DNA of 64,000 bases from Lysinibacillus agricola (GCF_016638705.1 NZ_CP067341.1:437501-501500), one strand, 5' to 3'; positions 36,488-46,997 are shown, counted from the stretch's first letter. Notes: generated from the sequence alone by a model not told the origin. A program made the numbers and translations.

Positions 36488-37519
36488 ATGAGAAAAAATA
36501 TGCTGTTGACTTTAGTTGGAATAGTAATGGTAGGCCTAGTATGGTTTGCACCATTCGCTTCTGCATCTGAATTTAATTTTGGTGTACATACTGTTATTCC
36601 GGAAAATCAAATTGATAAAGAAAAAACTTATTTTAATTTGAAAATGGAACCCAATCAAAAGCAAACATTAACGATCCGTTTAAGAAACGATACACCAGAA
36701 GATGTCGTGATTGAGCCTAAAATTCATTCAGCTACAACAAATCTCAATGGTGTTGTAGAGTATGGTCCCACAAAAGCTGAACGTGATTCTTCATTATTGT
36801 ATGAGCTAGGTGATTTAATAAAAACAGATAAGGAGATTACAGTTCCGGCTAATGGGAGTAAAGAGTTACATTTAAATGTAACGATGCCAGAGGAGCAATT
36901 CGATGGAATTTTAGCAGGCGGTATTACGTTAGAAGAGAAGGAATCGGCATCAAAAAAAGAAGAAACCAATAAAGGTTTAAGTATTGAAAATAAATATGCT
37001 TATGTAGTAGGCATTACGCTACAAGAGACGGATGAAATAGTTGAGCAGGATTTACAATTACATGAAGTTGAGGCTGGGCAATTGAATGCACGTAATGTTA
37101 TAAATGCTACACTTCAAAATCCTACGGCTACGTATTTAAATCGTTTTGAAGTGGATGCGGAAGTGACGGAAAAAGGAAAAACAGAAGTACTCTATCAATC
37201 TAAAAAACAAGATATGCAAGTGGCACCAAATTCAAGTTTTGAATACCCGATTCCGTTAGATGGTGAAAAATTTAAATCGGGAGAATATACGCTACATATG
37301 AAAGCTAAGTCTAGCAAAGAATCATGGGAGTTTGAGAAGGATTTTACCATTAAAGCGGAAGAAGTAAAGCAATTTAACGCAACAGATGTATCCATTGAAG
37401 GTCCGAATTATCTAGCGTATTTGGTAGGATTGCTAATTCTTCTAGTAGCAGGATTACTATTCTATATAGTTTATAGCAAAAAGAAGCAGAAGAAACAACA
37501 AGAAGAAATGAATAATTAA
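36488..37519 (+). CDS. DUF916/DUF3324 membrane protein of the WxL locus (WxL-interacting protein)
   Basis: The protein is 343 residues from ATG 36488, with GAGGAAGG upstream (ATG 36470 precedes that site). A signal peptide ends near FASAS. A DUF916-like beta domain follows (about 27-150: NFGVHTVIPENQIDKEKTYF, then KQTLTIRLRNDT). A DUF3324-like domain follows (about 165-300: KYAYVVGITLQE, LQNPTATYLNRFEV). One C-terminal TM (YLAYLVGLLILLVAGLLFYI) and a lysine-rich tail complete it. In WxL loci this partner binds the WxL domains or peptidoglycan at the surface. It belongs to the operon of the two upstream WxL genes. Confidence 0.9.
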   Translation: MRKNMLLTLVGIVMVGLVWFAPFASASEFNFGVHTVIPENQIDKEKTYFNLKMEPNQKQTLTIRLRNDTPEDVVIEPKIHSATTNLNGVVEYGPTKAERDSSLLYELGDLIKTDKEITVPANGSKELHLNVTMPEEQFDGILAGGITLEEKESASKKEETNKGLSIENKYAYVVGITLQETDEIVEQDLQLHEVEAGQLNARNVINATLQNPTATYLNRFEVDAEVTEKGKTEVLYQSKKQDMQVAPNSSFEYPIPLDGEKFKSGEYTLHMKAKSSKESWEFEKDFTIKAEEVKQFNATDVSIEGPNYLAYLVGLLILLVAGLLFYIVYSKKKQKKQQEEMNN

Positions 37520-37866
37520 TGGATCAAACATACGCCTTTGTTCTGGAAGTAGCTGTACCGGTTACTTTGCTAACTTTTCGTTTTGGGAAAATCACGTACC
37601 AATTTATGTTTCTGAGATGTAGGATGGAGGCATGTATCAGTTAACGCTGATTTCAACAAACTTTTTATAGCGATTGGTTTTTTAACAAGTGAATCAATAA
37701 AAATTCAGGTGAATCACTTGTTAAAAATTAAAAAGAAAAAGTTAATTTGAAGAAATGGGAAGATAAGCAAAGTGATCAGTATGCGATTAGTTTCATTTTT
37801 TCGTTATTATTTTTGCACGATTGTGGGAAATGATGGAGTGATGCTGCTTAATATGTAAGAAAGTTG
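37520..37866 (+). other. Gap between WxL genes with an inverted repeat
   Basis: Inverted arms TTTTTAACAAGTGA (about 37678-37692) and TCACTTGTTAAAAA (37714-37727) form a terminator-like hairpin. Short frames at 37520-37645 and 37740-37830 look like gene debris but show no start site or known family. Confidence 0.45.
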
Positions 37867-40833
37867 GTGAAAAGAAAAATGAGAAAAATAGGAATATCGA
37901 TATTGGTTCTTCTTCTAGTCTTTTCCGATTTAAATGTATTTGTAGCAGGAACAATTGCAGATGATCCTACAGAGCCGGAAATTGAATGTGAGGAACAGCT
38001 AGAGTCCGATGATGAGGAAAATATAGCTACTGAATGTAAGGAACCAGAGACTGAAAATAGCGAAGATTCAACAACAGAAGTAGAGGAACAGCCAGAGATT
38101 GAAAATGGAGAAGCGCCAACAACTGAAGGTGAGGAACAACCAGAGACTGAAAATGGAGAAGCGCCAACAACTGAAGGTGAGGAACAGCCAGAGTCTGAAA
38201 GTGGTGAAGATCTTACAATTGAAGGTGAGCCAGAGCCAGAGACTGAAAATGGTGAAAATCTTGCTAATGCATGTGAGAGTCAGACCGAGTCTGAAAGTGA
38301 AGAAAATCTGGCAACTGAAGGAAAGGAACAGTTAGAATCTAAAGGAGAAAATTTAGCAATTGACTGTGAGGAAGAGGAAGAGCTGTATAGTGAAGAAAAT
38401 TTGGGTATTGACTGTGAAGAAGAGTTTTACTTTGAAGAAGAACTAGTAACTGAAGAAGAGGAACAGCTAGGATCTAACAGTGAAGAAGAATCAGTAATTG
38501 AAGGTGAGGAACCAGAAGAATTAGATAGTGAAGAAAATTCAGCACCTAAATGTAAAAAAAATTCTCCAAAATCTTCCCCTTTTGGACCATTTGTAAGTGA
38601 TGTTGGTCCAATCGGCGAGATTGATCTTTCAAAGTTGGATGATGATCCTAATGAATTAGAAGGATTTACACAAATGAAAACAAATAAGGGGGTTGAATTT
38701 CCAGTAAGAGATAAAAGTGGCAGAACTGAGTACCTGTATTTCGGGAATCTTAGCAATACGCGGTCAGTTAACTCATTGGAAGATGAGGAGGCTTATAAAG
38801 ACTTTGGTGATGACTGGTCCCGTCCGTTGCCAAAAATGGATACAACACTTGCCAGTTTAGTGGATGGAAAACAGTATATACAGGCAGAAAATTTTACAAT
38901 AGCGACAGCTCTAGATATAGGCCCAACTGAGTCCAATGGTATCGTAACATATTATTATGAAAATGGGATAGCTTCCAGTCCAGAGTGGATGGGTAATGGA
39001 CTTGTGATTGCTCATGGGAATAGTGAGGACGATACAGCACAGTTTCTATCTGGACACATGCCAATACTAAAACTATTTAAAAACGAAGAGACACATGAAT
39101 TGATTGCTTATGCAGCTGTAATTAGTTACCAACAAAGATATGGATATATAGTAGATGGATATGTGAAAATTAAAATGCAGCCGGTGAGTGATATTAAAGG
39201 GCGTATTAATGTAAGTATGAAATATTGGAAATTAAACAGTACATGGCCCGTTACAAATTTTGCTTATTCGGTTCATATGGATATTGGCAAGCGGCACAAA
39301 GAAAGTAGGGTATTTTCGTTAGGAAATGATGAAGGGTTTTACTTTTATGAGAAGGGAATGAGAGATGGTACAAGTTATGCTCTTACTTTCTTCCGTGATG
39401 GTTTTGCGAATCCACCAGCTAAATTTAAAGGAATTGATACTGACCCGAATGCAAGACCATTCACTCTATTCGGTTATCATCAAAGTCCATATTATGATAA
39501 ATTAAATTCGCCGGGTTTTCCTGAAAAGGACATTGACGCAAATACTATGTATGACTTTAAGACACACCCAGGTTGGGCATTAAGATGGGAACCTAAAGTT
39601 CAAGAGTATGGCGATGTTATAGAAGCGAATCTTGAGGTGGCCGTTACTGACAGGCCGGATGCTGCGCCAGTCTTGCAATTAGACAATGATGGTGAATATA
39701 CAAATAATGGTTATCGTATTACAGGAACATGGAAAGATAAAGACAGTGATACTGTCAGTCTTTATTATATGTTAGATAGTGGTGAGCCTAAGAAAGTCGG
39801 AGTTTATAAAAATGAAAATCTAAATACAGATGCTCCGTGGGAACTCATAATTCAGAGTGATGAATGGAAAAAGGGATTAGATCACGAGATTTCTGTATAT
39901 GTGACGGACGAACAGGATCTGGAATCTAATATCGAAACGATAAAACTCCGCCCAGAATTAACCATTACAGAACAAGTATTTGATGAAGGTGGTAAAGAGG
40001 CAGAGGAAGTCGCACCAGAAGAAACGTTAAGCTATAGTATTTTAGTAAAAACTGGGTATATTACGTATGATACAGGTAAATATGATCAAGTTAACATTAC
40101 CCAAAAATATGATCCACATTTAGAACAACCAACAGATCTTAAAGTAATAGATGAAGACGGAAATGAAGTTGGTACAGCCATATACAATGAATCTGCAAGT
40201 ATAATTGAAGCAAGTCTGAATGCTGATGCTGACTTGCCACGTTCTAAGGAAATATACGTTACGTATAAGGCTACAGTGAAAGAAGATGCTGTAACGGAAG
40301 AAGAGATTGTAGGTCAGGCAACAGTATCTGGAACATATAGTACTAAAGATGAATTCAAAGGGACATCAAATGAAGTGAGAACTATAATTGCTGCCGTGTT
40401 GAAGTTCGATTCGGTACCTAAAGTTATCGATTTTGGAGAAAACCTAGTGATTTCATCAAGAACTAAAAAGTATCATCCAATCGAGATCGATGTGCCTTTA
40501 GCTGTAAAAGATACTCGTAAATCTTCGTCGCCAACGCCAAAATCTTGGAGGGTGATGGCTAAGCTTAAAGAGCCATTAACTGTGAAAGGTACAGATATTA
40601 AATTGAATGGTTTATTTTACCATTACGGTAGGGAGGATTTATATCTTACTGAAGATACCTCAGCAGAGATCTATACAAGGAAAACAACAGACGGCAAAAA
40701 AGTTAATATTTCTAGTACATGGAGTGATGATGGGGACGGGCTTTATCTAGAAGTACCAGCTGGAACCGCTAGGGCGGACGCCTATGAAGGAACGATCACG
40801 TGGATGCTTCAGGATGTACCACCGAATCAATGA
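37867..40833 (+). CDS. Large WxL-domain surface protein 3 with acidic repeat stalk
   Basis: The protein is about 988 residues; GTG 37867 or ATG 37879 may be the start, and no strong ribosome site decides. A signal peptide (IGISILVLLLVFSDLNVFVAG) leads to a very acidic stalk (about 35-245) with 16-17-residue repeats (ENGEAPTTEGEEQPET) and scattered Cys. A beta-rich adhesin-like region follows (about 260-610). An Ig-like part (PELTITEQVFDEGGKEAEEV) and a DUF11-type region come next (about 700-830). A terminal WxL domain has KSWRVMAKL and TWMLQDVPP. This is the main adhesin candidate of the locus. Confidence 0.85.
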   Translation: MKRKMRKIGISILVLLLVFSDLNVFVAGTIADDPTEPEIECEEQLESDDEENIATECKEPETENSEDSTTEVEEQPEIENGEAPTTEGEEQPETENGEAPTTEGEEQPESESGEDLTIEGEPEPETENGENLANACESQTESESEENLATEGKEQLESKGENLAIDCEEEEELYSEENLGIDCEEEFYFEEELVTEEEEQLGSNSEEESVIEGEEPEELDSEENSAPKCKKNSPKSSPFGPFVSDVGPIGEIDLSKLDDDPNELEGFTQMKTNKGVEFPVRDKSGRTEYLYFGNLSNTRSVNSLEDEEAYKDFGDDWSRPLPKMDTTLASLVDGKQYIQAENFTIATALDIGPTESNGIVTYYYENGIASSPEWMGNGLVIAHGNSEDDTAQFLSGHMPILKLFKNEETHELIAYAAVISYQQRYGYIVDGYVKIKMQPVSDIKGRINVSMKYWKLNSTWPVTNFAYSVHMDIGKRHKESRVFSLGNDEGFYFYEKGMRDGTSYALTFFRDGFANPPAKFKGIDTDPNARPFTLFGYHQSPYYDKLNSPGFPEKDIDANTMYDFKTHPGWALRWEPKVQEYGDVIEANLEVAVTDRPDAAPVLQLDNDGEYTNNGYRITGTWKDKDSDTVSLYYMLDSGEPKKVGVYKNENLNTDAPWELIIQSDEWKKGLDHEISVYVTDEQDLESNIETIKLRPELTITEQVFDEGGKEAEEVAPEETLSYSILVKTGYITYDTGKYDQVNITQKYDPHLEQPTDLKVIDEDGNEVGTAIYNESASIIEASLNADADLPRSKEIYVTYKATVKEDAVTEEEIVGQATVSGTYSTKDEFKGTSNEVRTIIAAVLKFDSVPKVIDFGENLVISSRTKKYHPIEIDVPLAVKDTRKSSSPTPKSWRVMAKLKEPLTVKGTDIKLNGLFYHYGREDLYLTEDTSAEIYTRKTTDGKKVNISSTWSDDGDGLYLEVPAGTARADAYEGTITWMLQDVPPNQ

Positions 40834-40876
40834 ATCAAGTACTAAGCACAAGGTTTATAAAGTATTACCATTATGG

Positions 40877-40907
40877 AGATGTATCTTTATTTGATACATC
40901 TTTTTTT
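40877..40907 (+). terminator. Terminator of the WxL locus
   Basis: The stem AGATGTATC / GATACATCT is followed by seven T. The same stem sequence is reused in the terminator at 44196-44235. Confidence 0.88.
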
Positions 40908-40984
40908 CTATAGGCGTGTTGATTAGGAAAAAATAGGTTTATTATTGAGTGATAAAAGGAATTTTTTTGTCACTGTTTTGCCGG

Positions 40985-41110
40985 TATATTTCCATTTTAA
41001 CTGATTGTAGCGTAGGGCTACTCGAGTGCTCCTGTCACTTCGCTTTCGTCGCAGAGCAAAGCTTCCCGCGGGAAAGCGAGTAGCCTGTAGCGGAAATCAG
41101 CCTCTTCGAA
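40985..41110. repeat. Dispersed extragenic repeat, copy F (long inverted repeat)
   Basis: Arms GGCTACTCG (near 41013) and CGAGTAGCC (near 41080) enclose CCTGTCACTTCGCTTTCG and AGCAAAGCTTCCCGCGGG. Read in reverse, the element has the GATTTCCGCTAC, ACTCGCTTTCC order of copy E and contains the inner part of the 36/37-bp array unit once. The rest of 40908-41346 has no gene. Confidence 0.7.
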
Positions 41111-41346
41111 TGTATAAAAATGGTTAATCAACACACCTGTTTTTTCTATTTTAAATAAGTGAAAAGACAAAGGATCCCACAGAAAAGCTGATAGGTCAGT
41201 TTCTCTGTGGGATTTTGTATATGTTGATGAATAATCTAGGGTAAAGATTGATTTTAATAGTTTAATAAAGTTTGAACTTCTAAATAAAGGGTATCTATTT
41301 TATGAATACCCATTTATTGAGAAATAGAAAGAAAGGTGATTGCTAA

Positions 41347-44181
41347 ATGAAAAAAGCCAGTTTACTGTTAATTATCATATTTTTAGTCTTTTCTCAATTA
41401 TCTATAAGTTATCAAGCTGTTTATGCGATAAGTAATAGTGAAAGCAAGATTGATTATTCCATCACGAAAGAGGATCTATTAACTTTGGATAATAGCGATG
41501 AAGGTATAGTGCAACCGAATGATCATGCTAACAATAATAGTAAAGAAGATAATGAACCGTCGATGAATATGGAGGATGAAAACACTTCTTTGGATTCTGA
41601 TGAGATGGTTAATGCACCACCTAGTAATAGTGATGATGATTTTATCATTGAAGATTACGGTGATCGTGTTTCCATCATAGGATGGCAAGGAGGAATATCA
41701 AAGGATATTGATATTCCTGGTGAAATCAATGGTAAACCAGTTGTAGAAATAAGAAACCGAGCATTTTCTGACTTACAGCTCTCAAACGTAACGATTCCGT
41801 CAAGTGTGACAAAGATAGGAAACGAGGTGTTTTCTAATAATCAATTAGAAAGTTTGAAAATACCTTCAGGGGTGGAAACGATAGGAAGTCATGCATTTTC
41901 AAACAATCAATTAAAAAGTATAGAGATACCCCCAAAAGTGACAACGATAGGAAGCCATGCATTTTCAAAAAATCAATTGAAAAAAATAAAAATACCCTCA
42001 AACTTGAAAACAATAGAAACAGGTGTATTTTCTTATAATAAATTAGAAAGTGTAGAAATACCTTCAAGTGTGACAACGATAGGAAGTTATGCATTTTTAA
42101 CTAATCAATTAGAAAGTGTGGAAATACCCTCAAGTGTGGCAATGATAGGACGCTCTGCGTTTTCAAACAATCAATTAAAAAGTATAGAAATACCCTCAAG
42201 TGTGACAACGATAGAAGCGGGTGTATTTTCTTATAATCAATTAAAAAGTATAGAAATACCTTCAAGCGTGACAACGATAGGAGAATCTGCATTTACAAAA
42301 AATCAATTAACAAGTGTAAAAATACCTTCAAGCGTAACGACGATAGGAATGTCTGCATTTTTAGCTAATCAATTAGAAAGTATAGAAATACCCTCAAGTG
42401 TGACAACGATAGAAGCGAATGTATTTTCAGGCAATCAATTAACAAATGTAGAAATACCTACAAGTGTGACAACAATAGGAAACCAAGCTTTTTCGCATAA
42501 TCAATTAACAAGTATAGAGATACCCCCAAGCGTGACAACAATAGGAGAGCGTGCATTTGCTTCTAATCAATTAGATTTTGTAATCTTTGATGGAGCAAAT
42601 GAATTCCATTGGACTTACCCAACTCCTTTTGATTTCCAATCTAAGAGTGGGAAAACCTTTTTGGGGTGGTTTGAAGATGAAGACTATACGATAGATTGGA
42701 ATAATTCTATAACGAAACCAATGACTATTTATGCTAAGTGGGCATTGACTTTCATTGTCAAGTTTGATGCCAATGGAGGCAGTAAAGTTCCATCGCAATC
42801 AGTAGAGCCTGGTGAATTCATAAAAGCACCATTCACTCCGGTAAAAGAAGGGTACACATTTGGAGGTTGGTATAAAGACAAAGGACTAACAGAAGCATGG
42901 AATTTCGATCAAGATGTAGTGAAAAAAGATATCACGCTATACGCCAAATGGTCGAAAGCAAGCTACATCGTTACTTTTGATGCCAACGGAGGAAGCGAAG
43001 TTTCATCGCAAACCGTGGAATATAACGAATTAGTAAAAGCCCCAATTACTCCAAAGAAGGAAGGCTATACATTTGGAGGGTGGCATAAAGATAAAGAATT
43101 GACAGTAGCATGGGAATTTGTAAAAGACGTAGTGACCCAAAATGTTACGTTGTATGCGAAATGGACAAAGGATCATACGTCTGGCGGAGGATCTGGCGGC
43201 TCAGGAGGCTCTGATGGAGGTTCGTCAAACTATAAAATTACCTTTGACTCCAATGGTGGAAGTGAAGTGCCATCACAAACAGTCGGCTATAACGACCTCG
43301 TGAAAGCCCCAACTACTCCAGTGAAAGACGGCTATCATTTTGATGGCTGGTATAAGGAAACGGCGCTTAACAATGCATGGGACTTTGCGAAAGATAAAGT
43401 AACCGCAGACATCACGTTGTATGCGAAATGGACAAAGGACTATATGGTTACTTTTGATTCAAATGGAGGCAGTGAAATTCCGTCGCAAACAGTGCCATAC
43501 AAAGCTTTAGTGAAAGCTCCTTCTGATCCAAAGAAGGAAGGCTACTTGTTTATCGGCTGGTATAAAAATAAAGAATTCACAAAAGCATGGGATTTTGCAA
43601 AAGATGTCGTTACAGAGGACTTAACATTATATGCACGATGGATGAAGGAAAGCCATGGTTGTGACATTACTTTCAAGGATGTTGATCAAAACTGGGCACA
43701 AGATATGATTAAAGAAGTTGCCGAGCGATGCATTATTATAGGTTATCCAGACGGCACTTTCCGACCAAATGATATGATTCAACGACAACACGTAGTACTT
43801 ATGATTGATCGTGCATTACAACCAGCATCAATTCGAGACGCTGTAGCCTTTTCAGATGTACCTAAAAGCCATGTAAATTATGAACAAATTACACGACTAC
43901 AACGAGCGGGTATCGTGGATGGTTCAAATGGAGCATTTCGACCAAACGCTTCTATAACACGTGCCGAAATGGCAAAAGTAATCGTGCTTGCATTTGGTTT
44001 AACGCCAGAAGGCAATAGTACATTCAAGGATGTCGATCCATCCCACTGGGCGAGTGAATATATTGCCGCTTTAGCAGACCATAACATTGCACTAGGTGAT
44101 GAAAATGGTCATTTTAGACCAAATGAAAACTTAACACGCGCAGAATTTACGGCGATTATGTATCGAGCACTTGGTTTATAA
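41347..44181 (+). CDS. Surface protein: BspA-type leucine-rich repeats, InlB-type repeats, SLH anchor
   Basis: The 944-residue protein has a signal peptide near 1-28 and a polar region. About twelve 23-residue LRR_5 repeats follow (IEIPSSVTTIGSHAFSNNQL pattern, residues about 145-410). Four or five Listeria-Bacteroides (InlB_B/Flg_new) repeats follow at about 410-770 (FDANGGSEVPSQTV, then GYTFGGWYKDKEL, then TLYAKW). A glycine-serine linker (near 612-625) divides them. Three SLH domains end it (about 775-944: FKDVDQNWAQDMI, FSDVPKSHVNYEQI, FKDVDPSHWASEYI). SLH binds pyruvylated wall polysaccharide. The LRR/InlB layout suggests adhesion. The 69-bp DNA repeats are uniform enough for recombination. 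AAAGGTG precedes the ATG. Confidence 0.93.
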   Translation: MKKASLLLIIIFLVFSQLSISYQAVYAISNSESKIDYSITKEDLLTLDNSDEGIVQPNDHANNNSKEDNEPSMNMEDENTSLDSDEMVNAPPSNSDDDFIIEDYGDRVSIIGWQGGISKDIDIPGEINGKPVVEIRNRAFSDLQLSNVTIPSSVTKIGNEVFSNNQLESLKIPSGVETIGSHAFSNNQLKSIEIPPKVTTIGSHAFSKNQLKKIKIPSNLKTIETGVFSYNKLESVEIPSSVTTIGSYAFLTNQLESVEIPSSVAMIGRSAFSNNQLKSIEIPSSVTTIEAGVFSYNQLKSIEIPSSVTTIGESAFTKNQLTSVKIPSSVTTIGMSAFLANQLESIEIPSSVTTIEANVFSGNQLTNVEIPTSVTTIGNQAFSHNQLTSIEIPPSVTTIGERAFASNQLDFVIFDGANEFHWTYPTPFDFQSKSGKTFLGWFEDEDYTIDWNNSITKPMTIYAKWALTFIVKFDANGGSKVPSQSVEPGEFIKAPFTPVKEGYTFGGWYKDKGLTEAWNFDQDVVKKDITLYAKWSKASYIVTFDANGGSEVSSQTVEYNELVKAPITPKKEGYTFGGWHKDKELTVAWEFVKDVVTQNVTLYAKWTKDHTSGGGSGGSGGSDGGSSNYKITFDSNGGSEVPSQTVGYNDLVKAPTTPVKDGYHFDGWYKETALNNAWDFAKDKVTADITLYAKWTKDYMVTFDSNGGSEIPSQTVPYKALVKAPSDPKKEGYLFIGWYKNKEFTKAWDFAKDVVTEDLTLYARWMKESHGCDITFKDVDQNWAQDMIKEVAERCIIIGYPDGTFRPNDMIQRQHVVLMIDRALQPASIRDAVAFSDVPKSHVNYEQITRLQRAGIVDGSNGAFRPNASITRAEMAKVIVLAFGLTPEGNSTFKDVDPSHWASEYIAALADHNIALGDENGHFRPNENLTRAEFTAIMYRALGL

Positions 44182-44195
44182 AACGAGGCTTTGAG

Positions 44196-44235
44196 AAAGA
44201 GAGATGTATCGTATGTTTGATACATCTCTCTTTCT
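44196..44235 (+). terminator. Terminator of the LRR/SLH gene
   Basis: There is a perfect 15-bp stem AAAGAGAGATGTATC / GATACATCTCTCTTT followed by CTG and TTTT. Confidence 0.88.
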
Positions 44236-44399
44236 GTTTTTAGATAAGTGTAAAGAAAATAGGGTATACACTAATTATTGGGAAATAAAGATGTGATTCC
44301 CAGGTGTAATTGTGTAAGCTATGATTGGGAAACCTTTTTATCATAAATTTGTAACTATCTTCATATAGTATTAGTAAGCCTATGAAAGGAGTCGTTATC

Positions 44400-44522
44400 A
44401 TGCGCATGCCGGCACTACCTAAAAAGAAGTCTCCTCCAAGGGAAGCACCAAGGTCATGGTGGAAAGTTGTGAAAACGTATTTATCCAGAGGGAGGTTTTA
44501 CCGTTTACCGCCTCGGAATTGA
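44400..44522 (+). CDS. Putative 40-residue basic protein
   Basis: ATG 44400 has AAAGGAG 8 nt upstream, an ideal site, and the frame ends at TGA 44520-44522, followed closely by a hairpin terminator (44546-44574). The product is rich in Lys, Arg and Pro (MRMPALPKKKSPPREAPRSW, then WKVVKTYLSRGRFYRLPPRN), with no membrane span. It stands alone as its own small transcription unit. I do not recognise the family. The ribosome site and terminator argue for a real gene; function is unknown. Confidence 0.6.
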   Translation: MRMPALPKKKSPPREAPRSWWKVVKTYLSRGRFYRLPPRN

Positions 44523-44545
44523 TAAATGGGTGTTAAATATTCAAT

Positions 44546-44574
44546 AAAAAGTCGCCATCATAGCGACTTTTTTT
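44546..44574. terminator. Bidirectional terminator
   Basis: The stem AAAAAGTCGC / GCGACTTTTT lies between the 40-residue gene and the convergent helD. Confidence 0.88.
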
Positions 44575-44575
44575 G

Positions 44576-46814
44576 TTACATCTGTTCATTTTCTAATAGA
44601 AATGTATTTTTTGTTGGACCAATTAAATACAGCTCATGCATGGCTCGAGTGAGTGCCACATACAGTAGCTTTCGATCAACCTTTGTATCGTAGAAAGGTG
44701 TATCGAAGGCGGCTACGATCACAGCATCAAATTCAAGGCCTTTAGCTAAATGACTCGGAACAACGAGTAACAAATCCTGATTAATAGATTCGTTTTCAGT
44801 TAAAAGCTGAGAAGCAATTTTTTTGTCTTTTAATGCTTGTTGCATTGTTTTCGCCTCTGCAGTCGTTTTACAAATTAAAGCAATGGAATGATGTCCATTG
44901 GCTCGAATGGCATCAAAAATTTCTCTAATTTGCTGGGCATCAAAAGATTGTGCTTGTATAAATGTTGGCATATTACCATGCCGAACCACAGGCTCAACTA
45001 ATGGAAGCTGTTCATCCATTTGTGCTAAAACCTTGTTCGCAACTTCCATAATTTCAATTGTTGTTCGATAGCTCTTTTGAAGTGTTCTAAAGCTTGCTCT
45101 AGGAAATAGATTTTGGACAGGTTCCCAGGCAGTAAGGGAACGATAGCTATGAATCCCTTGCGCTAAATCACCGACCATCGTAAACATATCTGTTTCAAGC
45201 CCGGTCTTTAAAGCAGCAAGCTGAAATAAACTATAGTCCTGTACTTCATCGATAAAAACGACGCGCATTTTCCATTCATCAGGAATGCCCTTTAGTCGAG
45301 CTTGTAAATAATAAAGGGCAGCTAAATCTTCAAGCACCCATTGCTCTTTTGCATGTGCCTGTATAAATTGCTGTTGCTCAAGATAATGCCATTCTGGAGC
45401 AAGCTCTGCTAAAAGCTCAGCATTTGTTAGAAGCGTACGATAGAGAGTCTTAATGTTATATTTAGAAAAGCGACGCATATAAACAGATGCTGTTGATTTA
45501 GTCTCTTTTTCAATAGCAGGAATACGTTCATCACGTTCATCGATAAACTTAGTGACAACGCGACGACGTTTGTCATCATCACGAATACCATTTAATGCCT
45601 TGCCTAGTGCATCATCATATTTTTTATGTAGCGTATTTAAAATAGCCTGTTTCTTTTGACGGACATGGCTTGCTAGCACTTTTTTAATATGAGCGAGTCG
45701 TTTTTCAATCGGCATATAAGAAAAATTCATATAAAAATAGCTTCTTTAAATGGGAGGCACGCATAATGCAATATTTTTCAATGAAAACATCCTCAAATTG
45801 GTTGGCGATGTCCTGCTCGATCTTTTGAACGTATCGTTCTATTACATCACGGTAATAAAGAGAGCCCTTCATTTCGGATATCCAGGAAGTTGACTGTTGG
45901 GGTCCTCCTGCAACAAGAGATTCTAACTGCTCATTAGGGTTTTGAAGCTTCAGCTTTAGCTTTGTCGCTGCTAGAACATAATCAGAAAAAGTTGTTTGGC
46001 AAATTTTATCGACACCAAGCTCTGGTAAAACATCACCAATATAATCAATAAATAACTTATTCGGTGCTAAAATCATGAGCTGCTCAGGGTTAAAATGTTC
46101 GCCCATTGTGTAGAGGAAGTAAGATATTCGGTGTAAGGCAATTGTTGTTTTTCCACTACCTGCAGCACCCTGTACGATAATTGGCTGACGAAGATGTGCT
46201 CGAATAATTTCGTTTTGCTCCTTTTGGATGGTGGAGACGATCTCTGTCAAACGCACATCTGCTTTTCCAGCTAACGCTTCTTGCAGTAATTCATCGTTTG
46301 TTGTTAAATCAATATCCCGTATATCGAGCAATTCACCATTTTCTATTTTATATTGTCGCTTGGCAAATAAGTGTCCCTTGTGAACTTCTCCACGAACATC
46401 ATATTCCATATCCCCAAGACGACCGTCATAATAGACGTTTGCTACCGGTGAACGCCAATCGACTATAATAGGCTCGTTGGTTTCTCGATGAAACAAAGAG
46501 GTTTTGCCGATATAAAGAAATTCTTCAGGATCCCCAGTCTTTTGAAAATGAATTCGGGCAAAGTATGGCTTTTTTTGAACAGCTTCTAAGCCTTCCTTTT
46601 GATTTCGAGCCATTTCAAAAAATCGAGCATTTGCTAAGATATTTAAATAGCTTAAACTTGAATCTAAATAATCAAGATCTGCCATCGACTGACGAATATT
46701 TTCCTGAGCAGATTGCAGATTTCTTTGCGACTCATTTAAAATTTGCTGCATGTAATTTTGGGTGTAAGCTAGCCGTTCCACTTCAGCCTGAAAATCTGGA
46801 TGTTGTGCAGTCAT
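44576..46814 (-). pseudogene. helD: helD: UvrD-like helicase/RNA-polymerase recycling factor, frameshifted
   Basis: Two overlapping minus-strand frames make one HelD-like protein: 369 residues (46814 down to 45705) and 384 residues (45730 down to 44576), together close to the 774 of B. subtilis HelD. The first has the N-terminal coiled arm (QNYMQQILNESQRNLQSAQ) and Walker A (VQGAAGSGKTTIALHR). The second has FIDEVQDYS (Walker B) and VALTRAMHELYLIG. The break is in TATGAATTTTTCTTATATG near 45725; one T fewer restores YEFSYMPIEKR. GGAGGTG precedes ATG 46814. HelD releases stalled RNA polymerase. It may be a sequencing error or a true loss. Confidence 0.85.
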
Positions 46815-46997
46815 TTTTTAGCACCTCCTAAGTACTTACAATTTTAAGTAGATTCTCATACTACTATATATAATATTTACCAGCAAGTGAAATTGTATTA
46901 AGCTTATTTGGGGAGAATATAGTGAAATTTAGAAAATCGTTCCACCAACTGACTTGTTCAAGTTTTACTAGAGGTGGACACACTAGGAGGTTATCAT

